Assembly: GCA_039707655.1 (NCBI GenBank)
Contig: CM077665.1
Location: 305,660,486-305,724,485 of the forward strand
Source of the DNA: Elymus sibiricus
Lineage: Eukaryota; Streptophyta; Magnoliopsida; Poales; Poaceae
Length of the DNA stretch: 64,000 nucleotides
Direction: 5' to 3'
This document shows, piece after piece, positions 45,601 through 59,585 of the stretch. Both the position numbers and the translations under genes were made by a program. Each line of letters begins with the position of its first letter. The stretch's first letter is position 1. The notes below the pieces were generated by a model. The model searched no databases and was not told the origin of the DNA. It saw only the letters and a list, made by a program, of their open reading frames with translations.

Positions 45601-47173
45601 TGATGCTTGTGATCTGCGTTGGGTTTTCCGTGAAGAGGAACGGGTGATGCAGCACAATGTGGGTAATTATTTCCCTCAGTTAAGAACCATGGTTTATCGA
45701 ACCAATAGGAATATCGGTCATCAACCGTCTTCAGCGGCTGCACACAAAAGATCACACACTTGCACCCAACACGGCAAGAGGGTTGTCAATCCCCTTGATC
45801 TCGTTATTTGCAAGCAAGTGAGATGTGTAGATGATAGTAGATAATTGTAAATTGGAAAATAAAATAAAACAAAGTAAATGTCATCAAGGTATTGAATGCG
45901 TTTGTAAACTTATACAAGGATAGACCCGGGGCCGTAGTGTTCTCTAGTGGCATCTCTCATGTAGTAGGCATACGGTGGGTAATTTTTTTACTGTTGGGCA
46001 ATTCATAGAAAAGCGGATAGTTATGCAATCTTTATTCACGGAAATGATCATGTATATATAGGCATCACGTCCATAAGCAAATAGGCCGACTCCTGCCTGC
46101 ACCTATTACTATTACTCCACCCATCGACCGCTATCCAGCATGCATCTAGAGTATTAAGAAAATAGAGTAATGCTTGGAGAACGATGACATGATGTAGACA
46201 AAGAGAATTCAATTAATATGAACTAACCCCCATCATTTTATCCTTAGTGGTAGCCATACAAAGGCGTGTCTTGTCCCTTTCTTTCACTGGGATATAGAGC
46301 ACCGCCAGATTGAACCCACTACAATGCACCCCTCTCACTGAAGAAAAATCAATCTAGTTGGCCAAACTATTTCAATAGATCGGAGAGATTTATGAAGCTA
46401 TAATGATCATGAAAATAAGAATCATAATAATTAGAGGCGACTCAAATACTTTTAGTGAATAATCTGAACATAAACCCACAATTCATCGGATCCCAACAAA
46501 CACACCGCACAAAAGGATTACATCGGATAGATCAAAGAGAAGATGCGATGATCATTGTATTGAAGATCAAGAGAGAGAGATAGACATCTAGATACTAACT
46601 ACGGACCCGTAGGTCTGTGGTAACTACTCACAACTCATCATGGAGGCAGCAAGGGTGATGTAGAGCCCCTCCGTGATCGATTCCCCCTCCGGCAAATCGT
46701 CGGAAAAGGTCACCAGATGGGTACGCGGTGGAACAGAGACTTGCGGCGGCGGAAAAAGTGTTTCGGGAGCTCTCCTAGGGTTTTTGGAATATTTGAGGAT
46801 TTATAGGCCAGAGAGAGGCACGAGAGGGCGGCCGAGGGAGCCACGACCCATCAGGGCGCGCCTGGCCCCCCGACGCACCCTGTTGGGTCGTGGTGCCCTC
46901 GTGCAGCCTCTCGCCTCCTCCCAAAGCTTCGAGGTCTTCTTTTGGTCCAGAAAAAATCATATTAAAGTTTTGTGGGATTTGGACTTCGTTTGGAATGGTA
47001 AACATGAAAAGCAAAAAACATGCAGAAAACAGCAACTGGCACGTGGCACTAGGTCAATAGGTTAGTGCTCAAAAATAATATTAATTGGTAAATAAACACC
47101 CAAAAAGTATCCTAGAATGATAATATAATAGCAAGGAACAATCAAAAATTATACATACGTTGGAGACATATCA
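45601..47173 (-). repeat. TE-F 3' LTR
   Basis: A 1573-bp LTR, TGATGCTTGTGATC to AGACATATCA. The inverted repeat CCACGACCCA (46841-46850) and TGGGTCGTGG (46884-46893) is about 36 bp from a minus-strand TATAAAT near 46797-46804. Confidence 0.93.
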
Positions 47174-50003
47174 GCATCAACAAGCTTAATTCCTGCTCGT
47201 CCTTGAGTAGGTAAATTATAAAAACAAGAATTTTTGATGTGACATTCTACCCAACATGTAATCTATTGCAGGTTTGTTCATTGAGAAACGATGATTTAAT
47301 AAACTTCAACATAGTAATATTATAAACATAAGAAACATAATCATCAAGTTTCAAAGTATACGATCCAAAAAGAATGTTCACCCCATATTCATTTTATGAT
47401 ATAAGAATAGCATGGCTCCGTCTTCACCACATAAATACAAATGTCAAGCACCATGGTGTCAAGTCAGGCAATTGGATCATACTTCTTAACGCGCTTCAGC
47501 TCTTTATTACTTGCGCAATATATGAGCGTGAACCATGGATATAGCACAAAGGTGGAATAGAATATGGTGGTAGGTTTCAATGGGGTGAAAGTGGAGAAGA
47601 AAGTCTCACATCAAGTAGGCGTATCAACGGGCTATGGAGATGCCAATCAATAGATATCAATGCGAGGAGTAGGGATGGCCATGCAAGAGATGCACTAGCA
47701 CTATGAGTGTATGAAAGCTCAATGGAAGATAAGTGGGTGTGCATCCAACTTGCTTGCTCATGAAGACCTCGGGCATTTGAGGAAGCCCATCATTGGAATA
47801 TACAAGCCAAGTTCTATAATGGAAATTTCCCACTAGCATATGGAAGTGATAAACATGAGACTCTCTATATGAAGAACAAGGTGCCACTTTGAGGCACAAG
47901 TGTGGAATAAGAGGTAGTAGCACTGTCCCTTCTCTCTTTTCTGCCATTTTTTTTTTCTCTTTTTTTTCTTTTTTTTCTTTTTTCTTTTTTCTTTCTCTTT
48001 TTTTCCTTTTCTTTTTTTCGTCCGGAGTCTCATCCCGACTTGTGGGGGAATCATTGTCTCCATCATCCTTTCCTCACTAAGGCTGTGCCCTAATAATGAT
48101 GATCATCACACTTTTACTTACTTGCAACTCAACATGAGAAACTGTATGACTCTATATGGTGCATCTGGCAGTGTACCAGAATGTGGAATGATCAAGCGTA
48201 GCATGTATGATATTAATGATGAATGGTGGCTTTGCCACAAATACTTTGTCATCTTATATGATCATGCAAAGCAATATGGCAATGGAAGTACAAGTCATAT
48301 GATGACGGTGGAAGTTGCATGGCAATATATCTCGGAATAGCTATGAAAATGCCATAATAGGTAGGTATGGTGGCTGTTTTGAGGAAGATATAATGAGGCT
48401 TATGTGCAACAGAGCGTATCATGTCACGGGGTTTGGATGCACCTGCGAAAGCTGCACCGATCCTCAAGGCGAGAATGGGCAATGCACGGTACCGAAGAGG
48501 CTAGCAAATATGTGGAGGTGAGTGTCCGTATATCCAAGGATTCACATTAATCTTGAAGAACTCACATACTTATTGCAAGATTTTATTAGCTCTCTCGAAG
48601 CAAAGCACTACTCGCATGCCCCTAGGGAGGAGATTGGTAGGAAATAACCATCGCGCGCCCCCGACCTAAACATCACTAGGATTTCAACGAGGAATAAGTA
48701 TGCTCACAAATCATCACCATGCTATAAAAATATTTGGATGAACAGCGATTTAACAACCTCTAATTCACGATACCTTTATTAACCAATGATCATGCACTCA
48801 TGCTTTTTCACATTACCACATTAATATCATTAACCATGATTTCTCTTTTATGTGCTACATGTGGTTTTGATTATGTACTCATTGAATACCTATTATTTTT
48901 GGACTAGTCTTATGACCCATGCAAATTACCATCGCTGTTTATTAATTCTCAAACAAATATTATTGAAGAACGAGAGTGCAATTATTTCTATAAAATCTAT
49001 ATGCCACCGTGCTCTAAAAGATATAAGTGAAGTACTAGAGCAACTGCCAAGCTCAAAAGATATAAGTGAAGCACATAGAGTATTCTAATAAATTATGATG
49101 ATATTGTGTCTCTCTCAAGTCAGTGTGTGCAGCAAAAAATGATTGTGGGAAACTGAAACAAAAATCAAACTAAAGCAAATGACGCTCCAAGCAAAACTCA
49201 TATCATGTGATGAATAAAAATATAGCTACAAGTGATATGCCGATGGATTGAGACGAAAGAGGGGATGCCTTCCGGGGCATACCCAAGCTTAGATGCTTGA
49301 GTCTTCCTAGAATATTGCCTTGGGGTGCCTTGGGCATCCCCAAGCTTAGACTCTTGCCGCTCCTTATTCCTTCGTCCATCGTGATAACACCCAAAACTTG
49401 AAAACTTCAGCACACAAAACTCAACAGAAAACTCGTGAGATCCGTTAGTATAATAAACATATCAAAAACTTTAGGTACTGTTGTAAATTGTTTCATATTT
49501 TATTATTTCATAAGGTACTGTATTCTAACTTTTCCATGATTTATATTTCCCAATATAATCCATGGCATCATCAAAACAAGCAAAACATGCAAGCAAAAAA
49601 AAGAATCTGTCTAAAACAGAACAGTCTGAAAATATCTGTTGAGAAACTATATTTATGTATCTCTAAAAATTCTGAAAAATTAGGACAACCTCGATAATTT
49701 GTATGGAAATACCTTGTAAAAATTTAAGGAATTTACCAGGCTCCAGAAGATAACTAAAAATTCTTCACTGGAGGCAAAAGTTTCTGGTTTTGAACAGCAT
49801 CAATTATATTCATCATGCAAATCATCCCAAAGGCTTTACTTGGCACAAACACTAATTAAAACATAAAACACAATCATTACAGAGGCAAAAATCATGTTAT
49901 GACACACAAACAGAAAGTAGAACAATAAAAATAAGATAACTATTGGGTTGCCTCCCAACTGGCGCTATTGTTTTATGCCCCTAGCTAGGCATAACGCATA
50001 TGA
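47174..50003 (-). other. TE-F internal 3' non-coding region
   Basis: About 2.8 kb with no supported gene. On the minus strand it holds the polypurine tract next to the LTR (47174-47190), a purine tract (complement of 47945-48020) and AAGTGAAG repeats near 49020-49075. Two AAGCTTGGG motifs lie near 49280 and 49340. The hairpin is at 49943-49958 and the palindrome CCTAGCTAGG at 49980-49989. Confidence 0.8.
49943..49989 (-). promoter_or_regulatory. Post-ORF hairpin and palindrome (TE-F)
   Basis: TTGGGAGGCAACCCAA (49943-49958) and CCTAGCTAGG (49980-49989) lie directly after the stop at 50004. The same order and spacing occur in TE-B. Confidence 0.78.
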
Positions 50004-52087
50004 TCAAGTGTTGTCATCTTTGACACTCCACTCATAAGTGGTCCTCATGATAGATTCATAATGTGGTTTGATTCTCTTTCTAGGAAAGTGTTTCATCCAT
50101 TTCTTTAATGGTAATTGGAATCATATGTTTCCCTCTTTCATATCAATTATTGCACCTATAGTTCCTAGAAAGGGTCTTCCAAGTATTATTGGACAAGTAG
50201 GATTGCATTCAATATCAAGAACAATGAAATATATAGGCAGATAATTCCTATTAGCAAGGATGTGAAAATCATTTATTCTACCTAAAGGTTTCTTGATGGT
50301 AGAATCCGCAAGATGCAAGTTTAGGGAACAATCTTGAATATTCGTGAGACCAAGCACATCACAAAGAGATTTAGGTATAGTTGAAACACTAGCACCAAGG
50401 TCACACAAAGCATTGCATTCATATTCTTTAAGATTTATTTTAATAGTAGGTTCCCATTCATCATGCAATTTTCTAGGAATAGAAACTTCTAACTAAAGTT
50501 TCTCATCATAAGCTTTTATCATAGCTTCTACTATATGTTTAGCAAAAGCTTTATTTTGTTCATAAGAATTGGGTGAGCTAATAATGGATTTCACCAAGGA
50601 AATACATTCCACTAAAGAGAAGCTCTCATAATTAAAATCCTTGTAATCCAAGACATTGGGCACATCACTAGTTAAAGTTTTAACCTCTCCAAACCCACTT
50701 TTTTCAGTTTTAGCATTAGAATCATCATCCTCCAAGCAAACGGAACTCTCTTTAGCTAGAGTTGAATCAACTCCAGTCCCTTTATCTTTTAATTTCAGAG
50801 AAGTAAACAAAGATTCAATAGGATAAGTACCACGCATTTTAGGATCTTCATTATGATTCCGGTAAAAAACGGGTGGAAGAGCTTTTTCTAAGAATTCCCG
50901 CTTAGCTTTTAACTTAGCGGTCCTTTCATTACTTTCATTAATAGATATTTGGATAGATTTAATTGTTTCATTAAAATCATGATTGGGTGGCAAAGCTTTA
51001 CTTTAAAGAGTTTCTACATCAAGAGCAATTATATCCATGTTTTTAGCCAAAGCATCAATTGTATGCAACTTTTCTTCTACCATAGTATTAAAAATCTTTT
51101 GAGAACTAATGAATTATTTAACTGTGTTCTCAATATCAGAGGGTATCCTATTAGCATGTGTAGAAGAATTTCCATAAGAGTTTCCATAATTATTAAAGGA
51201 ATTACCGGGATACGGCCTAGCATTTAAATTTCCTCTATAAGCATTGTTGTTGAAATTGTTTTGCGAGATAAGGTTCACATCAATAGCATCATCGTTTTGC
51301 TCAATCAAGGTAGAAAAGGGCATATCATTTGGATAACCATGAGTATTTTTGCGAGAAACCATATTCATAAGAGCATCCACTTTTTCACTCAAAGTAGCGA
51401 TTTCCTCAACAGAATTTACCTTCTTACCAGTTGGAGCTCTTTCGGTATGCCATTGAGAATAGTTTGTCATGATGTTGTCCAGAAGTTTGGTGGCCTCTCC
51501 TAAGGTCACATCCATAAAGGTACCACCTGCAGCAGAATCTAGAAGATTTCTGGACAAAAAGTTTAGTCCAGCATTGAAATTTTGGATAATCATCCATAAG
51601 TTTAAACCATGAGTAGGGAAATTTCTAATCATCAATATCATCCTCTCCCAAGCTTGTGCAACATGTTCTTTCTTATGTTGTTTAAAATTCATTATTTGAT
51701 TTCCAAGGGAGATGATCTTAGGAGGAGCAAAATACTTCGCAATAAAAGCATCTTTACACTTATCCCATGTTCCAATACTATTACGTGGTAAAGATGAAAA
51801 CCAAGTCTTAGCTTTATCTCTTAGTGAAAAAGGAAATAATTTTAATTTCACAACATCATTATCCATGTCCTTTTTCTTTTGCATAGCACAAAGTTCAACA
51901 AAGGTATTAAGATGAGCAGAGGAATCCTCATTAGGACTTCCCAAAAATTGATCTTTCATCACAAGATTCAGCAATGCAGCATTAATATCAAAAGGCTCCG
52001 CACTAGTGGCGGGTGGTATAGGAGTACTAATAAAATCATTGTATTAGTATTTGAGCAGCCACACAACTTAGTAGTATCTTGAGACAT
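50004..52087 (-). pseudogene. gag: TE-F gag-protease pseudogene
   Basis: ATG 52087 (MSQDTTKL) begins the frame. A frameshift near 52035 precedes the long gag segment 51974-51114, which has the retrotransposon gag core (KLKLFPFSLRDKAKTWFSSL, AFIAKYFAPPK, AQAWERM). In-frame stops follow at 51116-51114, near 51005, at 50495-50493 and at 50123-50121. After the third stop comes an aspartic protease with C-D-L-G-A-S and PIILGRPFL. The frame closes with KDDNT and TGA at 50006-50004. All segments share one frame, so this was a single gag-protease protein like that of TE-E, but shorter. It has no polymerase. Confidence 0.88.
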
Positions 52088-52279
52088 GGTGACCAAGCAA
52101 GCAAAGTATCAAGCAGGACAAGTAAACTAGCAAGCAACGAAGTAAACTAGTGACAAGCAAAGATAAATATTTTTGTATTTTTCGATTTTTATAAAGCAAA
52201 ATAAATATAACAGGAAATAAAAAGAAGAACAAGTGAATGATAACTTGTGTGATGTTACTTGATAGTTGATGATGATACT

Positions 52280-53833
52280 TGCTACTTCTTGAGCATGCGT
52301 TGGTTTTCCCTTGAAGAGGAAAGGGTGATGCAGCAAAGTAGTTAAGTATTTCCCTCAGTTGTTGAGAACCAAGGTATCAATCCAGTAGGAGATACAAGCA
52401 AGTCCCCAATAGATGTACCCACACAAATAATCAAACACTTGCACCCAACGCTATAAAGGGGTTGTCAATCCCTTCACGGTTATTTGCAAGGATGAGATCT
52501 GATAGAGACAGATATAAAAGATTGCTAGAACGGAAAGTAAAACAAAAGTAAAAATAATGCAGCAAGATATTTTTGGTATTTTTGGTTTATAGATCTGAAA
52601 ATATAATATGGAAAATAGACCCGGGGGCCATATGTTTCACTAGAGGCTTCTCTCATGAAGGAAAATAATACAGTGGGTGAACAAATTACTGTCGAGCAAT
52701 TGATAGAAAAGTGCATAGTTATGACGATATCCAAGGCAATGATTATGCATATAGGCATCACGTCCGTGTCAAGTAGACCGAAACGATTCTGCATCTACTA
52801 CTAGTACTCCACACATCGACCGACTCCTGCCTGCATCTAGAGTATTAAGTTCATGAAGAACAGAGTAACGCATTAGGTAAGATGACATGATGTAGAGGGA
52901 TAAACTCAAGTAATATGATGAAAACCCCATCTTTTTATCCTCGATGGAACAACACAAATACGTGCCTCTCTACCCCTACTTTGTCACTAGGTGAGGACAC
53001 CGCAAGATTGAACCCAAAACTAAGCACTTCTCCCATTGCAAGAATTACCAATCTAGTTGGCCAAACCAAACCAATAACTCGAAGAAACTTGCAAAGATAT
53101 GAAATCATGCTTATAAGAATTCAGAGAAGATTCAAATAATATTCATAGATAAGCTGATCATAAACCCACAATTCATTGGATCTCGACAAACACACTGCAA
53201 AAGAGTATTACATCGGATAGATCTCCATGAAGATCATGAAGAACATGGTATTGAAGAACAAAGAGACAGAAGAAGCCATCTAGCTACTAGCTATGGACCC
53301 GAAGGTCTGTGGTAAACTACTCACGCATCATCGGAGGGGCAATGGAGTTGATGTAGATGCCCTCCGTGATCGAATGGTCCTTTTCTCTCACGGGACAAAT
53401 GCTTCCGGCGGCGGCAAAGTATTTTCGTGGCTCTTTTTGGTATCCAGGGAATATTTGGGAATTTATAGGCCGAAGAATAGGGTTAGGAGGGCTGCCGTGG
53501 GGCCACAAGCAAGGGGGGCGCCCCCCCTAGGGCGCGCCCAGGTGGCTTGTGACTCCACGGCAGGTCTCCTGCCTTCGTCTCCCAGTCGGCTGGGTTTCTT
53601 CTGGTCCAAGAAAAATCTTTCCGAAGATTTTAATCCATTTGGACTCTGTTTAATATTCCTTATCTGCAATACTCAAAAACAAGGAAAAAACAGAAACTGG
53701 CACTAGGCTCTAAATTAATAGGTTAGTCCCAAAAATAATATAAAATAACATATTAATGCATATAAAACATCCAAAATAGATAATATAATAGCATGGAACA
53801 ATCAAAAATTATAGATACGTTGGAGACGTATCA
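52280..53833 (-). mobile_element. Solo LTR S2
   Basis: A 1554-bp LTR, TGCTACTTC to GGAGACGTATCA, with perfect duplication ATACT at 52275-52279 and 53834-53838. There is no internal domain. The inverted repeat (CCACAAGC 53503-53510, GCTTGTG 53545-53551) lies near a minus-strand TATAAAT at about 53460. It lies at the edge of the TE-F primer site. Confidence 0.92.
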
Positions 53834-53836
53834 ATA

Positions 53837-53855
53837 CTCCCCGGCAACGGCGCCA
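53837..53855 (-). promoter_or_regulatory. TE-F primer-binding site (tRNA-Asp type)
   Basis: The minus strand reads TGGCGCCGTTGCCGGGGAG. Its last two bases are part of the target duplicated by S2, but the sequence itself is intact. Confidence 0.88.
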
Positions 53856-53866
53856 GAAATCCTTCC

Positions 53867-55438
53867 TGATGCTTGTGATCTGCATTGGGTTTTCCGTGTA
53901 GAGGAACGGGTGATGCAGCATAATGCGGGTAAGTATTTCCCTCAGTTAAGTACCAAGGTTTATTAAACCAATAGGAATATCGGTCATCAACCGTCTTCAG
54001 CGTGTGCACACAAAAGAGCACACACTTGCACCCAACCCGGCAAGAGGGTTCTCAATCGCCTTGATCTCGTTATTTGCAAGGAAGTGAGATGTGTAGATGA
54101 TAGTAGATAATTGTAAATTGGAAAATAAAATAAAACAAAGTAAATGGCAGCAAGGTATTGAATGCATTTGTAAATTTACAAGAGGATATACCCGGGGGGT
54201 GTAGTGTTCTCTAGTGGCATCTCTCTTGTAGCAGGTATACGGTGGGTAAACAAATTATTGTTGGGCAATTGATTAAAAGCGGATAGTTATGCAATCTTTA
54301 TTCACGGCAATGATGATGTATATATAGGCATCACGTCCATAAGCAAATAGGCCGACTCCTGCCTGCACCTATTACTATTACTCCACCCATCGACCGCTGT
54401 CCAGCATGCATCTAGAGTATTAAGTAAAACAGAGTAATGATTGGAGAACGATGACATGATGTAGACAAAGATAATTCAATTAATATGAACTAACCCCACC
54501 ATTTTATCCTTAGTGGAAGCAATACAAAGGCGTGTCTTGTCCCTTTCTGTCACTAGGATATAGAGCACCGCCAGATTGAACCCACTACAACGCACCCCTC
54601 TCACTGAAGAAATATCAATCTAGTTGGCCAAAATATTTCAATAGATCGGAGAGATTTACAAAGCTATGGTCATGCAAATAAGAATCATAATAATCAGAGG
54701 TGACTGAAATACTTTTTATGAATAATCTGAACATAAACCCACAATTCATCGGATCCCAACAAACACAACGCGCAAAAGGATTACATCGGATAGATCAAAG
54801 CAAAGATGCGATGCTCATTGTATTGAAGATCAAGAGAGAGAGATAGCCATCTAGATACTAACTACGGACCCGTAGGTCTATGGTGAACTACTCACAACTC
54901 ATCATGGAGGCAGCAAGGGTGGTGTAGAGCCCCTCCGTGATAGATTCCCCCTCCGGCAGATCGCCGGAAAAGGTCGCCAGATGGGTACGCGGCGGAACAG
55001 AGACTTGTGACAGCAGAAAAAGTGTTTTGGGAGCTCTCCTAGTGTTTTTGAAATATTTGAGGATTTATAGGACAGAGAGGGGCACGAGAGGGCGGCCGAG
55101 GGAGCCACAACCCATCAGGGGGCGACATGGCCCCCCGGCGCGCCCTGTTGGGTCATGGTGCCCTCGTGCAGCCTCTCGTCTCCTCCCGAAGCTTCCTGGT
55201 ATTCTTTTAGTCGATAAAAAATCATATTAACATTTTGTGGAATTTGGACTTCGTTTGGTATGGTAAACCTGAAAAGCAAAAAACATGCAGAAAACAACAA
55301 CTGGCACTGGACACTAGGTCAATAGGTTAGTGCTCAAAAATAATATTAATTGGTAAATAAACACCCAAAAAGTATCCTAGAATGATAATATAATAGCATG
55401 GAACAATCAAAAATTATAGATATGTTGGAGACGTATCA
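53867..55438 (-). repeat. TE-F 5' LTR
   Basis: A 1572-bp LTR, TGATGCTTGTGATC to GGAGACGTATCA, collinear with 45601-47173. Confidence 0.93.
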
Positions 55439-56492
55439 CCCAAAAATTCTTTTCTTATTACTCTCGAGTATCTCAGTAATTCTTGGTGGTGTTCCTGGTC
55501 GTCATTTTCAGCTTAGAAGACCGAAGGAGAGTTTATCTTCAATCTTAGTCCATTCTCATGAATATTTGTGGTTCAAGCTTGTTGCTATCCTCTAAAAAAA
55601 AATCGTTCATGGGAGTACTTTTCATTTTTGATTATTCGGAGATCCATCATTTCAGAAAATTTCTTCCTTCTCAGCTTTCAGCCTTCATTCTCAAAATCTT
55701 CTCAATGTTTATTTCGTCATTCCTCTTCAAATCCTTACTGCTGGCTTGTTTAAGTTTCCCCTAGGCGGATCATGCTATCTTCATTCTCATGTATCCCAAC
55801 TCATTCATAGCACCCTCATCCATTTGCAAATTCTTTCTGGTGTTTCGTTGAAGATTTATCCAAGTTCCTCTTATCTCCCTTCAATCATTTTTCAAGAAGG
55901 ATAAGTAGTATGCCACATTCATTCCTTGTCATCAATTTACATTGATGAAGGATATGCATAACATAATTCTTATTCTTACTTCATCAAGGTGATTTCAATC
56001 CTTTTCTGGAGTTTTTCATGATATCATATTCTCGGTTCTATGTTGTTCATCTTCTCTTTTCCGGAGTTCCAAGAATTATCAATTATATCGTCTTCAAGCT
56101 CTATCTAAATATTTTCAATGCTTCTATTATGTTCATTTCAACCAAAATTCTTTTGATCATTATTTTTGTCCGGAGTTCTTCCAAGTCCTTCTTCATGGTG
56201 GTTCGTTAAGGATATAATTCATTCTCGAAGTGTTCTTCAAAATTCTTGTTGGAGGATCTCAAGTATTCCTTGTCTTGCATTTTCAAAGTGCAATTTATTC
56301 TCCTTATCTCTTGAGATGGTTTTATAACATTCTTGCGTCAAAAGGAGTCTCGAAGAAATGTGTCAAGAATGAGATATTTAAACCCATCATTTCTTTCTCG
56401 GAGCTATTTTGGATTTGATTTCACCTAAAGCCTTTCCTGAGGAATGTTGCTATTTGTGGTGGTTATCAATGATCCAAGTGTTCCTTTATACT
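55439..56492 (+). other. TE-X internal segment 3
   Basis: About 1.05 kb of T-rich sequence continuing segment 2. TCTGG or CCGGAGTT motifs recur near 55836, 56005, 56061 and 56171. No gene is recognised. TE-G starts at 56493; TE-X must resume beyond the window. Confidence 0.65.
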
Positions 56493-58010
56493 TGATGACC
56501 CACAAGTATAGGGGATCAATCGTAGTCCTTTCGATAAGTAAGAGTGTCGAACCCAACGAGGAGCAGAAGGAAATGACAAGCAGTTTTCAGCAAGGTATTC
56601 TCTACAAGTGTTGTAAGTAACAGTGATAGATAGTTTTGTAGCAAGATAATTCATAACAAGTGACAAGTAACAAAACTAGCAAGTGTACAACAACATAGCC
56701 CAATCCTTTTTATAGCAAAGGACATGCCTGAAAGATCTCTTATATAAAGCAAAGTGCTCTCGAGGACACATACGAATTTCCATCTAGTCATGTTCATCAT
56801 GTTGAGTTGATTCGCGTTCGTTACTTTTATAATCTTATATGTGGGTGGACTGGTGCTTAGGTGATGTTCTTACTTGAACAAGCAACCTACTTATGATTAC
56901 CCCCTCTCACAAGCTTACGCAGCTATGAAAGAAGAATTAAGATAAATCTCAACATAGCATTAAACATATGGGTCCAAATTAGCCTCTTACGGAATAATGA
57001 ACAAACTAGGGTTTAAGCTTCTGTCACTCTAGCAACCCATCATCTACTTATTACTCCACAATGCCTTCCCTTAGGCCCAAAGTATGGTGAAGTGTCATCT
57101 AGTTGACATTCACATGACACCACTAAAGGAAGCAACAACATACATATCATCAAAATATCGAACGAATATCAACTTCGCATGATTACTTATAACTAGACTT
57201 CTCCCATGTCCTCGAGAACAAAAGTAACTACTCACAAATCATCACCATGTTCAAGATCGGAGGTTTAATGAATATGATAAAGGATTTGAACATATTATGT
57301 TCCACCAAATAAACCAACAAGCATCAACTACAAGATGTAATCAACACTACTAGTAACCCACAGGTTGCAATCTAAATTTTTTAGACAAAGATTGAATACA
57401 AGAGATGAACTAGGGTTTGAGATGAGATGGTGTTGGTGAAGATGTTGGTGAAGATTGAGCCTCCCATGAAGGAGGAAGCGTTGGTGATGACGATGGCTTT
57501 GATCTCCCCCTCCTCGAGGGAAGTTTCCCCGACAGAATCGCTCTGCCGGAGAGCAAAAGGGCTCCTGCCCAGGTTTCCGCCTCGAGACGGCGGCGCTTCA
57601 TCTCGAAAGTATCCTTCTTATTTTTCTAGGTCAAAACCCTTAATATAGTAGAAGAGGGGCACCAGAGCTTGCCTGTGGGCGTCCCAAGGAAAGAGGGCGC
57701 GTCGTGGGGGGTGGGCGCGCCATGTTGCGTTGGGGGCAACAAGTGGCCCCCTCTAGTGGTTCTTGGATCCAATAATTCTTATATATTCCATCAAAATTCT
57801 CCGTGAAGTTTTAGGTCATTTGGAGTCCATAAATTTTCCAGCTTTTTCCATGGCCTTCAGGTCAAAAATTCCAGTTTCCGTAATTTCCCTCTTAGTGTAA
57901 ACCTTCCAAATTAAGAGGGAAAAGGCATTACAATTGTATCATAAAGTGGAATAATGACCAAAAACAATATAAATATCAATAGGAATTCATGATGCAAAAT
58001 GGACGTATCA
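56493..58010 (-). repeat. TE-G 3' LTR
   Basis: A 1518-bp LTR, TGATGACCCACAAGTATAGG to GGACGTATCA. A GC-rich segment at about 57665-57760 with GGGCGCGCC occupies the promoter-proximal position. Confidence 0.9.
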
Positions 58011-59585
58011 ACCCCCCTAAGCTTAGACCTCGCTTGTCAAGCGAAAGTCGAACTCGATAATAATGACCACATGTTTTAGAGAGAGAGGTGTCGATAAAAA
58101 AAAATACGAACATGAAAGCATCAGGATTATTAAAATAGCAACCATTTTTATCATCATATGACTTCTCATAAACAAGTAACAATCCATCCACAATTGTTAA
58201 AATATGAAGCATAACTTTGTTGACAACCAACAAACTATGTTCTTAGTCATTGAGGCAATCACAATTCATCATATGTCAGAGAAGAGTCTATGTAAGAGAT
58301 TTTATTTAGCAAGTTCACATACTCAACTATCATTTAGTCTTCTATGATTTCTGATACTCAATGCATATTTTTGGAGCAAACGTTTCCATTAGACACATAG
58401 GAAGATAGGGATTTTATTTTTTCGCCTCCCAACTTGTTTACCTCTAGGATAAGGTCAACAATAATGATTCATGATCACCTACATCCCACTGGATATATTT
58501 GCCTGGATCTTTACCCAACACATAATGCTTGCCATCTAGAGAGTTAATAAGATGGAGTAGGGATGATCATTATTGACTCTTGCATAAATGCAAATACAAA
58601 GAAGTAAAAGATAGGCCCTTCGCAGAGCGAAGCAGAAGTTGTCATGCGCTTTTCAATTTGGGATGTGCAAACTCTTATTATAAAGGAACACCACTTTATA
58701 TTGCCCCTTATGATAGCAACCTTTATTATGCAGTCTGTCGTTTTTATTTCTTTGCCATCACAAGATCGTAAAAAGCTTATTTTCCCACACAATAAAAAGG
58801 CATACATCTTTAGGAACAATTTGATTGCATTATGCACCGATGACAACTTACTTGAAGGATCTTATTCAATCCGTAGGTAGGTATGGTGGACTCTCATGAA
58901 AATAAACTGGATTTAGGGGTTATGGATACACAAGTAGTATCTCTACTTAGTGCAAATTTTTTGCTAGCAAAAGATCCTAAACAAGCACCACATGTTAGAG
59001 GATCCACGACAATATAACTTCTATGTGAATGTAAACAAACATAACTCATTACGTTGTCTTCCTTGTCCAACATCAACTACTCGATCATATAAAAAATATT
59101 TGATGGGGGCTCACAATCATAAAATATGTCCAAGATAGTATATTTGCATGTGAATCTCCTCCCCCCCCTTTCATAGTTTTGCATGAATTGTATCAATGAC
59201 TAACACTGTGTTTGCTAATTACCAACAACTTTTACCAAGCACACTCCTTCTATGTGAAGTCATTACTCCCCATGGGATTAGCATATGATCTTTCTATTTA
59301 TTTGTTTTATTTCTATGATTGATGCATGAGAGTAAAGCAAGCAATCTCAAACTAATATTTACTATATAACTCTCACACTCGATTACATGGATATATAGAT
59401 CATAAAGCAAATACTCTAAGCAAAACGATACTAGACTTTTATTCTTCTAAATCACGATATAACTAAGGATCGAACTAAGATAGATGATAATGGTAAAAGT
59501 GATGGTGATATGATACCGAGGCATCTCCCCCAAGCTTGGAACAAGCTAAGGGTGGTGCCCATACCCGTGCACTCAAGTGCTCTTC
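58011..59585 (-). other. TE-G 3' non-coding region and polypurine tract
   Basis: The minus-strand tract TAAGCTTAGGGGGGT abuts the LTR. The rest is AT-rich without a supported gene. The block at 58609-58635 (ATAGGCCCTTCGCAGAG) is shared with TE-B and TE-E, as is GTAGGTAGGTATGGTGGACTC near 58875. Confidence 0.78.

Larger units (their letters stand above)
45601..55438 (-). mobile_element. TE-F: gypsy-type element with degraded gag-protease
   Basis: A 9.8-kb element with duplication CCCAA (45596-45600, 55439-55443). Its LTRs are 45601-47173 and 53867-55438; the tRNA-Asp primer site beside the right LTR gives minus orientation. Its non-coding 3' half resembles TE-A and TE-C. It carries a broken gag-protease frame (50004-52087) and no reverse transcriptase or integrase. 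Solo LTR S2 has landed beside the primer site. Confidence 0.93.
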
